Below the pieces are notes generated by a model. The model searched no databases. It was not told the origin of the DNA and saw only the letters and a program-made list of their open reading frames with translations. From positions 74,023-138,022 of the forward strand of contig CAYLLB010000005.1 in the NCBI GenBank assembly GCA_964384215.1: a DNA stretch of 64,000 nt. Direction: 5' to 3'. Below are positions 37,017 through 45,988 of this stretch, piece after piece. This stretch comes from JAJFUV01 sp964384215 (lineage in GTDB: Bacteria; Acidobacteriota; Terriglobia; Bryobacterales; Bryobacteraceae). A program made the position numbers and the translations under genes. Numbering within the stretch: position 1 is the stretch's first letter; every line of letters begins with the position of its first letter.

Positions 37017-38117
37017 ATGGCACACGGCAAAGTGAAAGTCGGCATTATCGGTTCACAGTTCGAAGCGGACATCCACGCCGCATCGTTTCAAATCATGCCG
37101 GAGGAAGCCGAGGTGGTGGCCGTCGCCTCGCCCACGCCGGGCCACGCCGAGGCCCTCGCCCGCCGCTACTCGATCCCTCGCGTCTTTCTCGATTACCGCG
37201 AGATGCTCCGCGAAAAGGACATCGAGATGGTCACCATCGCGGCGCCAAACGGGCTCCACAAGCAGATGACCTGCGACATCGCCGCGGCGGGCAAGCACGT
37301 GGTCTGCGAGAAACCCCTGGCCATGACCACGGCCGAAGCCAGCGAGATGATCCATGCCTGCCGCCGCCACGGCGTCCTGCTGCTGTACGCCGAGGAGCTT
37401 TTCTTCACGCCCAAGTACGTCAAGGCCAAGGAAATGGCCGATCAGGGCGCCTTTGGTAAGGTACACCTGGTCAAGCAGAGCGAGAAGCACTCAGGGCCAC
37501 ACAGTCCCTGGTTCTGGGACGTGGAGCGTTCCGGTGGCGGCGTCTGGATGGATATGGGCTGCCACGGCATCGCTTTCTGCTACTGGTTCTTCGGCCGTCC
37601 TAAGATCGAGTCCGTTTACTGCCAGATGGGCACCTACGTCCATCGGGACAGGACGCGGGGCGAAGATGAGGTTGTCGGCATTCTCGAATTCGCAAACGGC
37701 GCGGTGGGCATCGTCGAGGACAGTTGGACGCGGCGCGGCGGCATGGACGACCGGATCGAGGTTTACGGCGACGCAGGGCTTACCTACGCCAACCTGCACA
37801 TGGGCAACGCGCTGCCGACATACAGCGAGACCGGCTACGGCTATGCCGTAGAGAAGGCGACCACCACCGTTGGATGGAGTTATCCTGTCTTCGAGGAGCT
37901 GTGGAATTACGGCTTCCCGCAGGAGATGCGCCACTTCGCGCGCTGCGTGCGCGGCAAGGAGACGCCCCAAGCAACCGGTGAAGACGGCCTCGTCGTGATG
38001 GAAGCCCTCTGCGCGGGTTACGCTTCCGCCGGTAGAGGCTCCAAGGTCGCATTGCCGTTCGACGCTTCCGGTCTGCGCAAACCGATTGACGCCTGGCTGG
38101 GGAGCAGATCCGAATAA
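37017..38117 (+). CDS. Gfo/Idh/MocA family NAD(P)-dependent oxidoreductase
   Basis: A 366-aa cytosolic oxidoreductase of the sugar-dehydrogenase type. The N-terminal Rossmann domain starts VKVGIIGSQFEADIHAASF (the GxG region is IIGSQF). The catalytic EKP motif is CEKPLAMT (about 99). The C-terminal alpha/beta domain has WMDMGCHGIAF (about residue 180, with the likely catalytic His). It lacks a Tat leader, unlike many Gfo/Idh proteins in this lineage. It is first in an operon with a SIS-domain protein (1-nt overlap) and a ROK kinase (4-nt overlap), which points to a phosphorylated amino sugar or sugar acid as the pathway substrate. Confidence 0.9.
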   Translation: MAHGKVKVGIIGSQFEADIHAASFQIMPEEAEVVAVASPTPGHAEALARRYSIPRVFLDYREMLREKDIEMVTIAAPNGLHKQMTCDIAAAGKHVVCEKPLAMTTAEASEMIHACRRHGVLLLYAEELFFTPKYVKAKEMADQGAFGKVHLVKQSEKHSGPHSPWFWDVERSGGGVWMDMGCHGIAFCYWFFGRPKIESVYCQMGTYVHRDRTRGEDEVVGILEFANGAVGIVEDSWTRRGGMDDRIEVYGDAGLTYANLHMGNALPTYSETGYGYAVEKATTTVGWSYPVFEELWNYGFPQEMRHFARCVRGKETPQATGEDGLVVMEALCAGYASAGRGSKVALPFDASGLRKPIDAWLGSRSE

Positions 38118-39145
38118 TGATGCGAAACCGAATGATAGACAACATCCTGAGCCAGCCGCTGTCGCTCACCGAGGCGTGCGCCTGGCAGTTCGGCGACGGC
38201 GCACCGGCCCTCGCCGCCGCCGCGTCAGTACTGCGAGGCGCGCGCCGCATCGTCTTCACTGGAATGGGCACTTCGCTTTTCGCGGCCTTGCCGGCCACCT
38301 GTTTCCTCCAGGCGCGGGGAATCTCTGCGGAGGCTGTGGACTCCTCGGAGTTACTCCACTTCCTTCATCCATCCATTCGCCCCGGTGACGCAGTAGTCGT
38401 GGTGAGCCGCTCGGGAGAGAGCGCCGAGGTGGTGAAGCTTCTGCCTTTGCTTGGCGAGCGCGGCCTGCCCGTGGTGGGCCTGACGAACTTTGCCGGCAGC
38501 ACGCTGGCCCGCCGGTCCACGCATGCGCTGGCGATGAAATGCCGGGCCGACCGCATGGTGGCCGTGCAAAGTTACACAAGCAGCCTGGCCGTGCTCATAC
38601 TGTTGGCCGCCTCCGTAATGAATGATCCACTGGACCCCTGGCGAGCAGCCATCGAAAAGATGGTCCCCGAGTTGGAAGTCGAGATCCGCCGGCAAATCGA
38701 GGCTAAGGACGAATGGACCAGCTTTCTTTCAGACGCGGAAGTCGTCTATCTATTGGGACGCGGGCCGTCGCTTGCCTCTTGTCACGAGGGTGCGCTGCTG
38801 TTCCATGAATCCTGCCGGCTCCCGGCCATAGGGATGTCCACGGGGCAGTTCCGGCACGGAGTGGTCGAAGTGGTGGACCGCCGGACTCGCGCCATTGTGT
38901 TCGCTTCACAGAACGGCACGGAGGAACTCGATCTGGCGCTGGCAGAGGACTTGCGCTCGATGGGCGCTCAAGTGCGTGTCTGCCGGGGTCATGCGCCGGC
39001 TCCGGGGCTGGAGACTATCCTGGAAATCGTACCGATGCAGGTGGCGGCTTGCTATCTGGCCCAGGCCAAGGGATGGGAGCCGGGCGATTTCCGCCACTCG
39101 ACTCTGGTCACGGATACGGAGGTCGGATTCCGGCATAGTTCATGA
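38117..39145 (+). CDS. SIS-domain sugar isomerase/deaminase-like protein
   Basis: A 342-aa protein with two SIS domains, as in the isomerase half of GlmS and in AgaS/FrlB deglycases. SIS1 (about 35-165) has VFTGMGTSLFAALP and VVVSRSGESAEVVKLL. SIS2 (about 190-330) has VYLLGRGPSLASCHEGALLFHESCRLPA and STGQFRHGVVE. There is no glutaminase domain, so it would act on an amino-sugar phosphate as isomerase/deaminase or as a deglycase. Its start overlaps the Gfo/Idh stop, and its stop overlaps the ROK gene (ATGA). Confidence 0.88.
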   Translation: MMRNRMIDNILSQPLSLTEACAWQFGDGAPALAAAASVLRGARRIVFTGMGTSLFAALPATCFLQARGISAEAVDSSELLHFLHPSIRPGDAVVVVSRSGESAEVVKLLPLLGERGLPVVGLTNFAGSTLARRSTHALAMKCRADRMVAVQSYTSSLAVLILLAASVMNDPLDPWRAAIEKMVPELEVEIRRQIEAKDEWTSFLSDAEVVYLLGRGPSLASCHEGALLFHESCRLPAIGMSTGQFRHGVVEVVDRRTRAIVFASQNGTEELDLALAEDLRSMGAQVRVCRGHAPAPGLETILEIVPMQVAACYLAQAKGWEPGDFRHSTLVTDTEVGFRHSS

Positions 39146-40071
39146 CGAACCGCGGCGACTGGGCGCTGGGCATCGACATTGGCGGCACTAACACCAAAGT
39201 GGCGCTGGTCGGCCGCGAGGGTCATGTCACAGCCTTGGAGACCATCCCGACGCGCGCGGAGGGCTCGGAGGCACCCGCTCCGGATCTTATGCGGCGCGTC
39301 GCGGAGAGCGCCGGCCGCTGTCTCCAAGGCCACGCCGCCGAAGCGGCAGGCGTGGCCGTTGCCGGTTTCGTCGATGATGCGCGCGAGTCGATGATCTACA
39401 ACCCGAATTTGCCCTGGCTGGCGGATTTCCCTCTGAAGTCTGCCTTGAGCAGGGCGCTCGGAATGCCCGTACTGCTTGAGGTCGACTCCAATGCCGCGTG
39501 CCTGGCCGAATGCCGTTTCGGCAGCGGGCGAGGCGCGTCCCGCTTCCTCTGCCTGACTGCGGGCACCGGGCTCGGCGGCGGCATGGTTGTAAACGGCAAT
39601 CTGTTGCGATTCGCAGGGCAATGTCTCGGCGACGTCGGCCACGTGGTGCTGGATGCGGACGGGCCGGCGTGCTCCTGCGGCGGCCGCGGTTGCGCTGAAA
39701 CTCTCGTCGCGCAGGGCCGTATCGTTGAGCAGGCAGGATGCGGCAGCAGCCTGCTCGATGTGATCCAAGCGGCGCGGGAAGGACATCCGCAAGCCCTGAA
39801 AGCGCTGGAAGCGGCGGGCCGGGCGCTAGGCCTGCTGGCAGCATCGCTGGCGCAAATCTTCCAGCCGGACCGCATCGCCTTCGCGGGAGGTCTCTCGGAG
39901 GCCGGCGACCTGATTCTCCCCGCCGCGCAATCCGCGTTCCAGCGCAACGCCAGCGACGCGAGCCGCGGCCAGGTCCGCCTGGTAACGGCATCTCTCGGCC
40001 GCACGGCGGGCGTCATCGGAGCCGCCGCGCCGCTGCTTACCTGGAATGGGGGAACCTTCGGTCCGCCTTGA
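39142..40071 (+). CDS. ROK family sugar kinase
   Basis: A 309-aa ROK protein without an N-terminal HTH, so a kinase rather than a repressor. It has the ATP-binding LGIDIGGTNTKVALVG (residues 9-24), the catalytic Asp in LPWLADFPLK, VLLEVDSNAACLAE, LTAGTGLGGGM and the zinc motif GHVVLDADGPACSCGGRGCAE, in which the Cys triad is intact. Substrate is probably glucose, an N-acetyl-hexosamine or mannosamine. It is the last gene of the Gfo/Idh-SIS-ROK operon, and its 3' end overlaps a convergent DinB pseudogene by 35 nt. Confidence 0.92.
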   Translation: MTNRGDWALGIDIGGTNTKVALVGREGHVTALETIPTRAEGSEAPAPDLMRRVAESAGRCLQGHAAEAAGVAVAGFVDDARESMIYNPNLPWLADFPLKSALSRALGMPVLLEVDSNAACLAECRFGSGRGASRFLCLTAGTGLGGGMVVNGNLLRFAGQCLGDVGHVVLDADGPACSCGGRGCAETLVAQGRIVEQAGCGSSLLDVIQAAREGHPQALKALEAAGRALGLLAASLAQIFQPDRIAFAGGLSEAGDLILPAAQSAFQRNASDASRGQVRLVTASLGRTAGVIGAAAPLLTWNGGTFGPP

Positions 40072-40439
40072 TCTCCATGATCTGCGGGACGTGCCGCTGC
40101 ACGTGGGCATAGATCAGCAGAAGCCACTGATAGGCATCGCAGCCCTCTCTCTCGACGATGCGGCCGCGCAGATCGTCATCGGTAGTCTTCGCGTAGGCCA
40201 GCATCCGTGCGTGCAGCTTGCGGAAAGCTTCCAGCCCAGCCTTGAGGTCGCGCAGATCCCCTTCCGGTTTCTCCGCCGGAAAGGCCCCGGACTTCGCCGG
40301 CCAGCCAGTTTTCGGTCATTTCCAGGTGGACTACAAGTCGCTACCGTTCGAGTTGGGTCAGTGTAGCCGCCGTCATGACAACACTGCCAACGACCAGGGC
40401 AACGAAGAGCAGAACGCCTCGAAGACCTGCCGCTGTCAT
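40037..40439 (-). pseudogene. DinB-family protein, pseudogene (amber codon plus internal deletion and frameshift)
   Basis: Reading the minus strand from ATG 40439 gives a signal-peptide-like start (MTAAGLRGVLLFVALVVGS) then TLTQLER, an in-frame TAG (40343-40341), and RLVVHLEMTENWLAGEVRGL, the N-terminal pattern of exported DinB proteins. Near 40270-40285 the frame shifts. A second reading frame continues with LRDLKAGLEAFRKLHARML, TTDDDLRG, DAYQWLLLIYAHVQRH and QIMEIKADRRFPHSR, the DinB C-terminus with its His ligand, ending at TAA 40037. About 70 central codons are missing. The rest of the 40072-40561 gap holds nothing else I can support. Confidence 0.75.
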
Positions 40440-40561
40440 CGCCAGTTCAAGCGCGGGCCGTCGACTGTCATTCTCCATTTAGGGTCCCAGATACCTGCGA
40501 TTCTATCTCCGGCTTCGAAATTCGTGATCGACCCTACGCGTCCAGGTTAAGATTGTGCAAC

Positions 40562-43042
40562 ATGAAGACCACGCTACTGTTTCTCCTGGCAGCCGGTCTC
40601 TCGGATGGGACCGGCCCGCTGCGGCTCGCCGACAACGGCAGCACAACCTATTCGATTGTCGTTTCGCGTAGCGCTTCCCCTTCGGAGGTCCGGGCGGCGG
40701 CTGAACTCGCCCGCTTCCTGGGAGAAATGTCCGGCGCGACCTTCCCCGTCGCAAGCGATGACGCGAAGATCCGCGGCAATCTCATCCTCCTCGGTAAGAG
40801 TACGATCACGGAGCGGCTCCGTCTGAACATTCCGAGCGACCCCGAGGGATTCGTCATCAGGACCGCGGGCCGGCACCTGGTCATCGCCGGGGGCCGCCAG
40901 CGCGGCACCATGTACGGGGTCTACACGTTCCTCGAGAAGCTTGGCTGCCGGTGGGTGGCGCGCGACGCGAGCCGCATCCCGAGGATGAAAACCATCAACG
41001 TGGCTCCACTCAATGAAATCCAGAAACCCGCCTTCGAATATCGGGAAGTCTACCTCGGCGAGGCCTTCGACAAGGATTGGGCCGCGCGCAACAAGACCAA
41101 CGGCCAGAGCGCCCCGTTGGACGACTCCACCGGAGGCAAGATACAGTATTATCCCTTCGTCCATTCCTTTTATGCGCTGGTTCCGCCCGGGAAGTACTTC
41201 AAGGATCACCCGGAGTACTTTTCGCTGGTCGACGGTGCCCGGCGCGGCGAGCAGGCTCAACTCTGTCTCACCAACCCGGACGTCCTCCGCATCGCCATCG
41301 AAACCGTGCGTGGCTGGCTGAAGGAGCATCCGGAGGCGACCATCTGCTCGGTCTCGCAGAACGACTACATGGGCCAGTGCGAGTGCGACAACTGCAGGCG
41401 AGTGGAGCAGGAGGAAGGCGGCGCGGCCTCCGGGCCAGTAGTGCGCTTTGTCAACGCCGTCGCGGAAGCCATTGGGAAGGACTACCCCGATAAGCTCATC
41501 GACACGCTGGCATACGCTTACACAGAAACGGCGCCCACGAAAACCAGGCCGCGCCACAACGTGCGCATACGCATGTGCCCCATCGGCGCCTGCAACGCCC
41601 ACCCTTACGAGAAGTGCCCGCACAACGCCTACATCATGAAGAACCTCAGGGCATGGTCGAAAATCACCAGCAACATCTACGTCTGGCATTACAACGCGAA
41701 TTTCTCGCATTTCCTGCTGCCGGTTCCTGATTTCGACGAACTGGCCGCCGACGTGCCCATGTACAAGAACAACGGCGTGGTGGGCCTGTTCATGCAAGGC
41801 AGCTTCGCTCCCGGCGGCTCGGACGGCCCCCTGCGCGCCTACGTGCTTTCAAAGCTCCTGTGGGATACCAAGGCGGACGTAGGCAAGGCCATTGAAGAGT
41901 TTTGCGAGATCTACTTCGGCAAGGCCGCCGCGCCCTTGCGGGCCTACTTCGACCAGGTGCATCGCCTAGTGCGTTTCCCACCGGAAGGCGAGGGTCAGCA
42001 TTGGTGGTGCTGCCGCGCGCCCGGGTTTTCCGACGACGGCCTTGCGAAAGCCAAGGACCTGTTCCGGCAGGCGCTGGCGGCGGCAGAAACTGACGCCACC
42101 CGTGACCGCGTGCGCCGGGCGGAACTCTCTATCCGCTACCTGGAGCTTCGCCGCCAGCAGACGTTCGCCATTCGCGATGGCCAATACGCCCCGGTGGGTC
42201 TTGAAGTCCTGCGCCAGTCCTTCCCCGCGTTCATGGCCGACGTGCGCCGGTTGGGCGTCAGCCATTTCGGCGAGGAGGCAGATCTCGCAAAGGACGAGAA
42301 GACTTTCGCGGACAGCCTCAAGACCTATCCTGTAGTCACATTGGAGAATGCTGCGTTACGCCTGGATATAGTGCCTGGGCTCAATGCCCGCGTCGTATGC
42401 ATGACCGACAAACGCACCGGCAAGGCAGTTCTCAACCGACCCGTTTCGGTGGAGATGGCCTATCCGGACCGCAGCGGCTTCAGCGTCTCCGTCTACCCCG
42501 ACTTTGTCAACGCGCCGCCCTACCGGGTGCGGTGGCTAGCCAAGCCGGCGAGCGGAGGGCGGGAGATTACGTTCACCGGTACGACCACGGAGGGACTCAG
42601 GCTACGCCGCCTAGTCCAGCTCGACGGCGAACAGGCCCGCGTGCACACCGAAACCGTCGTAGAGAATGATTCGGGTAAAGCCATCGCAAGCGCGATACAG
42701 TCGCAGTTCGATGCCGATGCAGGCCGCATGGACACAGCGGCGGTCGAGTTCGTAACGCCTGACGGCACGACTTTTCGCAGGAAACTGCTTGTACCCGAGG
42801 AGCAGCCCGTGGGTGGGGAAACCTACTGCGGACGCGGGGTGCCGCAAGGCGAGTGGCGCATCATAAACTCCGCAACCGGCCTGGTGCTCTCGAACCGCTT
42901 CACCGCCGGACAGGCGGACCGCGCCGTGCTCGACTGGTCCGCCAAGAACGCGAACCGCGTTTCGCTCAGGCTATGGTCGAAAAAGAAGGTCCTGCAGCCC
43001 GGGGAAACCATGCGCCTGGATGCCGACTACGAAGTACGTTGA
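40562..43042 (+). CDS. Secreted DUF4838 protein, GH67-like fold
   Basis: An 826-aa exported protein. After a signal peptide, residues about 25-150 form the alpha-glucuronidase-type N-terminal domain (VRAAAELARFLGEMSGATFP, GTMYGVYTFLEKLGCRWVA). The DUF4838 catalytic-like barrel (about 190-480) has ICSVSQNDYMGQCECDNCRR and IYVWHYNANFSHFLLP. A C-terminal beta-sandwich (about 590-826) has VTLENAALRLDIVPGLNARV, like a glycan-binding domain. The fold suggests a glycosidase on uronic-acid or related glycans, but activity is unproven. It is followed 52 nt on by a second DUF4838 gene, presumably in the same operon. Confidence 0.85.
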   Translation: MKTTLLFLLAAGLSDGTGPLRLADNGSTTYSIVVSRSASPSEVRAAAELARFLGEMSGATFPVASDDAKIRGNLILLGKSTITERLRLNIPSDPEGFVIRTAGRHLVIAGGRQRGTMYGVYTFLEKLGCRWVARDASRIPRMKTINVAPLNEIQKPAFEYREVYLGEAFDKDWAARNKTNGQSAPLDDSTGGKIQYYPFVHSFYALVPPGKYFKDHPEYFSLVDGARRGEQAQLCLTNPDVLRIAIETVRGWLKEHPEATICSVSQNDYMGQCECDNCRRVEQEEGGAASGPVVRFVNAVAEAIGKDYPDKLIDTLAYAYTETAPTKTRPRHNVRIRMCPIGACNAHPYEKCPHNAYIMKNLRAWSKITSNIYVWHYNANFSHFLLPVPDFDELAADVPMYKNNGVVGLFMQGSFAPGGSDGPLRAYVLSKLLWDTKADVGKAIEEFCEIYFGKAAAPLRAYFDQVHRLVRFPPEGEGQHWWCCRAPGFSDDGLAKAKDLFRQALAAAETDATRDRVRRAELSIRYLELRRQQTFAIRDGQYAPVGLEVLRQSFPAFMADVRRLGVSHFGEEADLAKDEKTFADSLKTYPVVTLENAALRLDIVPGLNARVVCMTDKRTGKAVLNRPVSVEMAYPDRSGFSVSVYPDFVNAPPYRVRWLAKPASGGREITFTGTTTEGLRLRRLVQLDGEQARVHTETVVENDSGKAIASAIQSQFDADAGRMDTAAVEFVTPDGTTFRRKLLVPEEQPVGGETYCGRGVPQGEWRIINSATGLVLSNRFTAGQADRAVLDWSAKNANRVSLRLWSKKKVLQPGETMRLDADYEVR

Positions 43043-43094
43043 AAACCGGTTCCCAGTGTATAGCGATCCGGAACTGATAAGAGGGGGGAAATCG

Positions 43095-45227
43095 ATGATC
43101 GCAGCATTCGCCCTGGCAGTTGTCTCCGTCATCCCGCCCACCGGCGCAGACCAGATCCAGCAGTTCGCGGCCCAGGAACTCTCGCGGTATCTGGCCCGAG
43201 TCACCGGCCAAGAAGTCACCGTGGGGGATGCGAAAGCCGCCCACCGTTTCAGGTTGGGTGAAGCGCCCGTCGGAGTGCCGCTTAAGCCCGACGGCTTCCT
43301 CCTGAGGCGGCAGGGCCCGGATATCCTGATCCAGGGGCGCGGCTCGCGCGGCGTGCTCTATGGTTGTTACGCGTACCTGGAGCGCCTGGGAGTGCGATGG
43401 TACTTTCCGGGAAAGGACTACGAGATCGTCCCCCGGCGCGCCATCGACTGGAACGCGCCGCTCGACGTTGCCGAGTCTCCCGCCATTCCTCTGCGCATCC
43501 TCGACTATTCCACTTACACGTACGGTCCCGTGGAAGAGTGGATCGACTTCGCCGCCAAGTCGCGTCTCAACCGCATCCTGTTCGGCTCATCCTGGCCCGC
43601 CCGGGACTGGTTCGCGACGCAGCGCGAACAGTTGCTGCCGCAGTTGCGCAAGCGTGGCCTCATGATCGAGGTCGGCGGCCATCTGCTGCCCACGTTCCTT
43701 CCCCGGACGATGTTCAAGGAGCACCCCGACTGGTTCCGCCGCAACCGCGACGGGGCGCGCACGCCCGACTTTAACTTCAACCCATTCCATCCCGGCGCGC
43801 TGGAGTACGTCACCGAAGGCGCCGTGAAGTATTTGACGAGCGTGCCCGAAGCGAGCCTGTACCATCTGTGGCCGGACGACCTTTCCGAGGGCGGGTGGAC
43901 ACATGAACCGGGCAAGGAGCAGTACACACCGTCGGATCAGTCGCTGCTGGTGGCCAACAACATCGTCACCAAGCTCCGGGAGAAGCTGCCTGCGGCGAAC
44001 CTCGTGTATCTCTCCTACCACGACACCATGCCGGTGCCACGAGTGGTGAAGCCTGTTCCCGGGATCATCTACTTCTATGCCCCGCGCGAGCGCTGTTACA
44101 CGCATGCCATGGACGATCCGGATTGCGCCGCGAATCGCAAGTACGCCAAGGCTCTCGAAGATGCCATGCCGATGTTTGGCGCGGCCAACACGCAGGTGTT
44201 CGATTACTACGTCGACCAGATCCTGTATCAGAACATGGCCAGTCCTCCGCAACCTGAGGTTATCGCGGCCGACACCCGCTACTATCGCCGCCTCGGCGTT
44301 CCGCGGCTCGGCACACTCACCGTGAATTCCTCCGAATATGTGACGCCCGCCGTGAACATGTTCCTGTTCCCGCGCGCCTATTGGAATCCGGATCAGGATC
44401 TGAACGTCCCGCTCAACGAGTACGCTGTCACCTACTTCGGGGACGCAGGGATGAAGGATTATTTCCGGGAGCTCAAGCTCGCGCTCGACGGCCTGGTGAA
44501 GATGTGCCGTTTTGAGCGCATGATGTACTCCTGGTACCACCCGGACGCGGTAACGGAAAGCAACGATGCGCTTTCGTTCCACGCGGAGAACATGAAGCAG
44601 GCCATTCGCGGCCCGCTCCCGCGGGCACAGGCTCACCTGGATGCCGCCCTGCGCCGTGCGGGTAGCCCGGTTTACCGGCGGCGGATCGAGCGCGAGAAAG
44701 AGTCGCTTGACTATACGTTTTTGCAGGCGCGTCTGTACTGGCACCTGGTGCGTGGCGAGCGAGCGTACCGCACGTGCCGCGAGCGCCAGGAGCGTGATGC
44801 CTGTCTCGTCGCGGCGAGCGCCTCCGTGCTGGCGCGGCATTATCGCTTGCGGCTCGAACGCTTCATCGGCCGCACCAAGCTCAAAGGGGAGCCGATCGTC
44901 GGCGATAGCGAAAGCATGGCGCGGAAGCTCCGCGGCTTGGCGCGCCGCAGCATCGTCAACACGAATTTCCTGTACCAGCAACTCCCCGCTGGCGTGGACG
45001 GAGCCGTGATCGATTCCGGAGGGGACTCCCTGGCGGTGCTTTACGCCGATGTGCCGGGGCCCGTACACGCAAAGGTCATAGCGGAGGCGCGCATCGATTG
45101 GCGCGACGAGTTCGGCGAGCCGTTGAAGACCTCACCCCTGAACGTGGCCGGACGGCCCGTCGTCGCCTACGGGCGTGGCATCGCACCCGACACGCTTTTC
45201 AATCGCATCCTGGCGAGCCTGCGGTAA
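43095..45227 (+). CDS. Secreted DUF4838 protein, second tandem paralogue
   Basis: A 710-aa exported protein related in plan, but not closely in sequence, to its upstream neighbour. It has a short leader, a GH67-like N-domain (AAQELSRYLARVTGQEVTV, GVLYGCYAYLERLGVRWYFPG) and a DUF4838 barrel with LYHLWPDDLSEGGW, IIYFYAPRERCYTHAMDD and FDYYVDQILYQ. A long helical C-terminal part (about 480-640) follows. It lacks the CxCxxC pair of the first protein. ATG 43095 is fixed by the strong GAGGGGGG just upstream; the frame opens earlier (43020) but overlaps the first gene. Probably acts on the same polymer. Confidence 0.85.
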   Translation: MIAAFALAVVSVIPPTGADQIQQFAAQELSRYLARVTGQEVTVGDAKAAHRFRLGEAPVGVPLKPDGFLLRRQGPDILIQGRGSRGVLYGCYAYLERLGVRWYFPGKDYEIVPRRAIDWNAPLDVAESPAIPLRILDYSTYTYGPVEEWIDFAAKSRLNRILFGSSWPARDWFATQREQLLPQLRKRGLMIEVGGHLLPTFLPRTMFKEHPDWFRRNRDGARTPDFNFNPFHPGALEYVTEGAVKYLTSVPEASLYHLWPDDLSEGGWTHEPGKEQYTPSDQSLLVANNIVTKLREKLPAANLVYLSYHDTMPVPRVVKPVPGIIYFYAPRERCYTHAMDDPDCAANRKYAKALEDAMPMFGAANTQVFDYYVDQILYQNMASPPQPEVIAADTRYYRRLGVPRLGTLTVNSSEYVTPAVNMFLFPRAYWNPDQDLNVPLNEYAVTYFGDAGMKDYFRELKLALDGLVKMCRFERMMYSWYHPDAVTESNDALSFHAENMKQAIRGPLPRAQAHLDAALRRAGSPVYRRRIEREKESLDYTFLQARLYWHLVRGERAYRTCRERQERDACLVAASASVLARHYRLRLERFIGRTKLKGEPIVGDSESMARKLRGLARRSIVNTNFLYQQLPAGVDGAVIDSGGDSLAVLYADVPGPVHAKVIAEARIDWRDEFGEPLKTSPLNVAGRPVVAYGRGIAPDTLFNRILASLR

Positions 45228-45260
45228 TATCCCGGCCCGGCAGGCCTAGGTGGCCTCCGG

Positions 45261-45812
45261 TCAACGGTAGTTCTTGTCGTCGACCCTGCTGATGTCAATC
45301 CCATCGCGAAAAACGCCTAAGGTCACAATGGCGAAGGTGAAGACATTGGTGTCCGGCTCCAGGTGGCCGCCAAACGCCCCATCCGGAGTCGCCAGGGTCA
45401 CGTGGGCGTGCACGCGCCCGCCGATGATGTACCCATTCATGTTGAGCAGATCCGAAGGCGCCGCGGAATCCTTCACGAAAACGTTCTTGGACGGGAACGT
45501 ATTGTTGCTCACCTGGTGTATGTGGTAGTTCCGCAGCGATCCCGCGCCCGCCAGAATCACCGCATTGCGGATCTTCTGCTCCTTCACCATCTTCTGCAGC
45601 CCGCCCAGCAGGTCGGTCTGATACTTGAAGCGCAAGATCACGATCCGCTCGAATTGCCCCGTGATGGCATAGACATCGGGCACAGCGGCGCTGTTCGGCT
45701 TCGCGTCCTGGGCCGGGGTAGTTGTGACGGTGACCTCCCTGCGGGTCTGTTGCCCCGTCGCCATCATGGCGGCAAGAACCAGCAAGACCAGAACTCCGTT
45801 TGTTCTTCGCAT
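45261..45812 (-). CDS. Exported PPC/DUF296-domain protein
   Basis: A 183-aa protein with a signal peptide (MRRTNGVLVLLVLAAMMATG) followed by a PPC (DUF296) domain: ERIVILRFKYQTDLLGGLQKM, AVILAGAGSLRNYHIH and the hallmark GRVHAHVTLATPDGAFGGHL. The domain is known from plant AT-hook proteins and bacterial cytosolic trimers. Here a signal sequence replaces any AT-hook, so the protein should act outside the cytoplasm. AAGGAGG precedes the ATG at ideal spacing. Convergent with the second DUF4838 gene. Role unknown, perhaps ligand binding. Confidence 0.85.
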   Translation of the reverse strand: MRRTNGVLVLLVLAAMMATGQQTRREVTVTTTPAQDAKPNSAAVPDVYAITGQFERIVILRFKYQTDLLGGLQKMVKEQKIRNAVILAGAGSLRNYHIHQVSNNTFPSKNVFVKDSAAPSDLLNMNGYIIGGRVHAHVTLATPDGAFGGHLEPDTNVFTFAIVTLGVFRDGIDISRVDDKNYR

Positions 45813-45988
45813 CGAAAACCTCCTTACAATCCCAAGGCTTCACTCGACCGGCAGCACGTCCGCCGAGGGGCCGGTCCTCCTCTGTGCCGGGGCTCCGGCA
45901 ATCGACTACAATGACCTCTACCGTCGGCCGTTGCACTGCTGATACCGCAGCCACAGATCCGGCGAACAGATACCCCATGGAGGCAAGT

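Noticed and set aside
40046..40366. Plus-strand 106-codon open frame after the ROK kinase
   Set aside because: The opposite strand contains recognisable DinB pseudogene sequence, which explains the open frame as a shadow.
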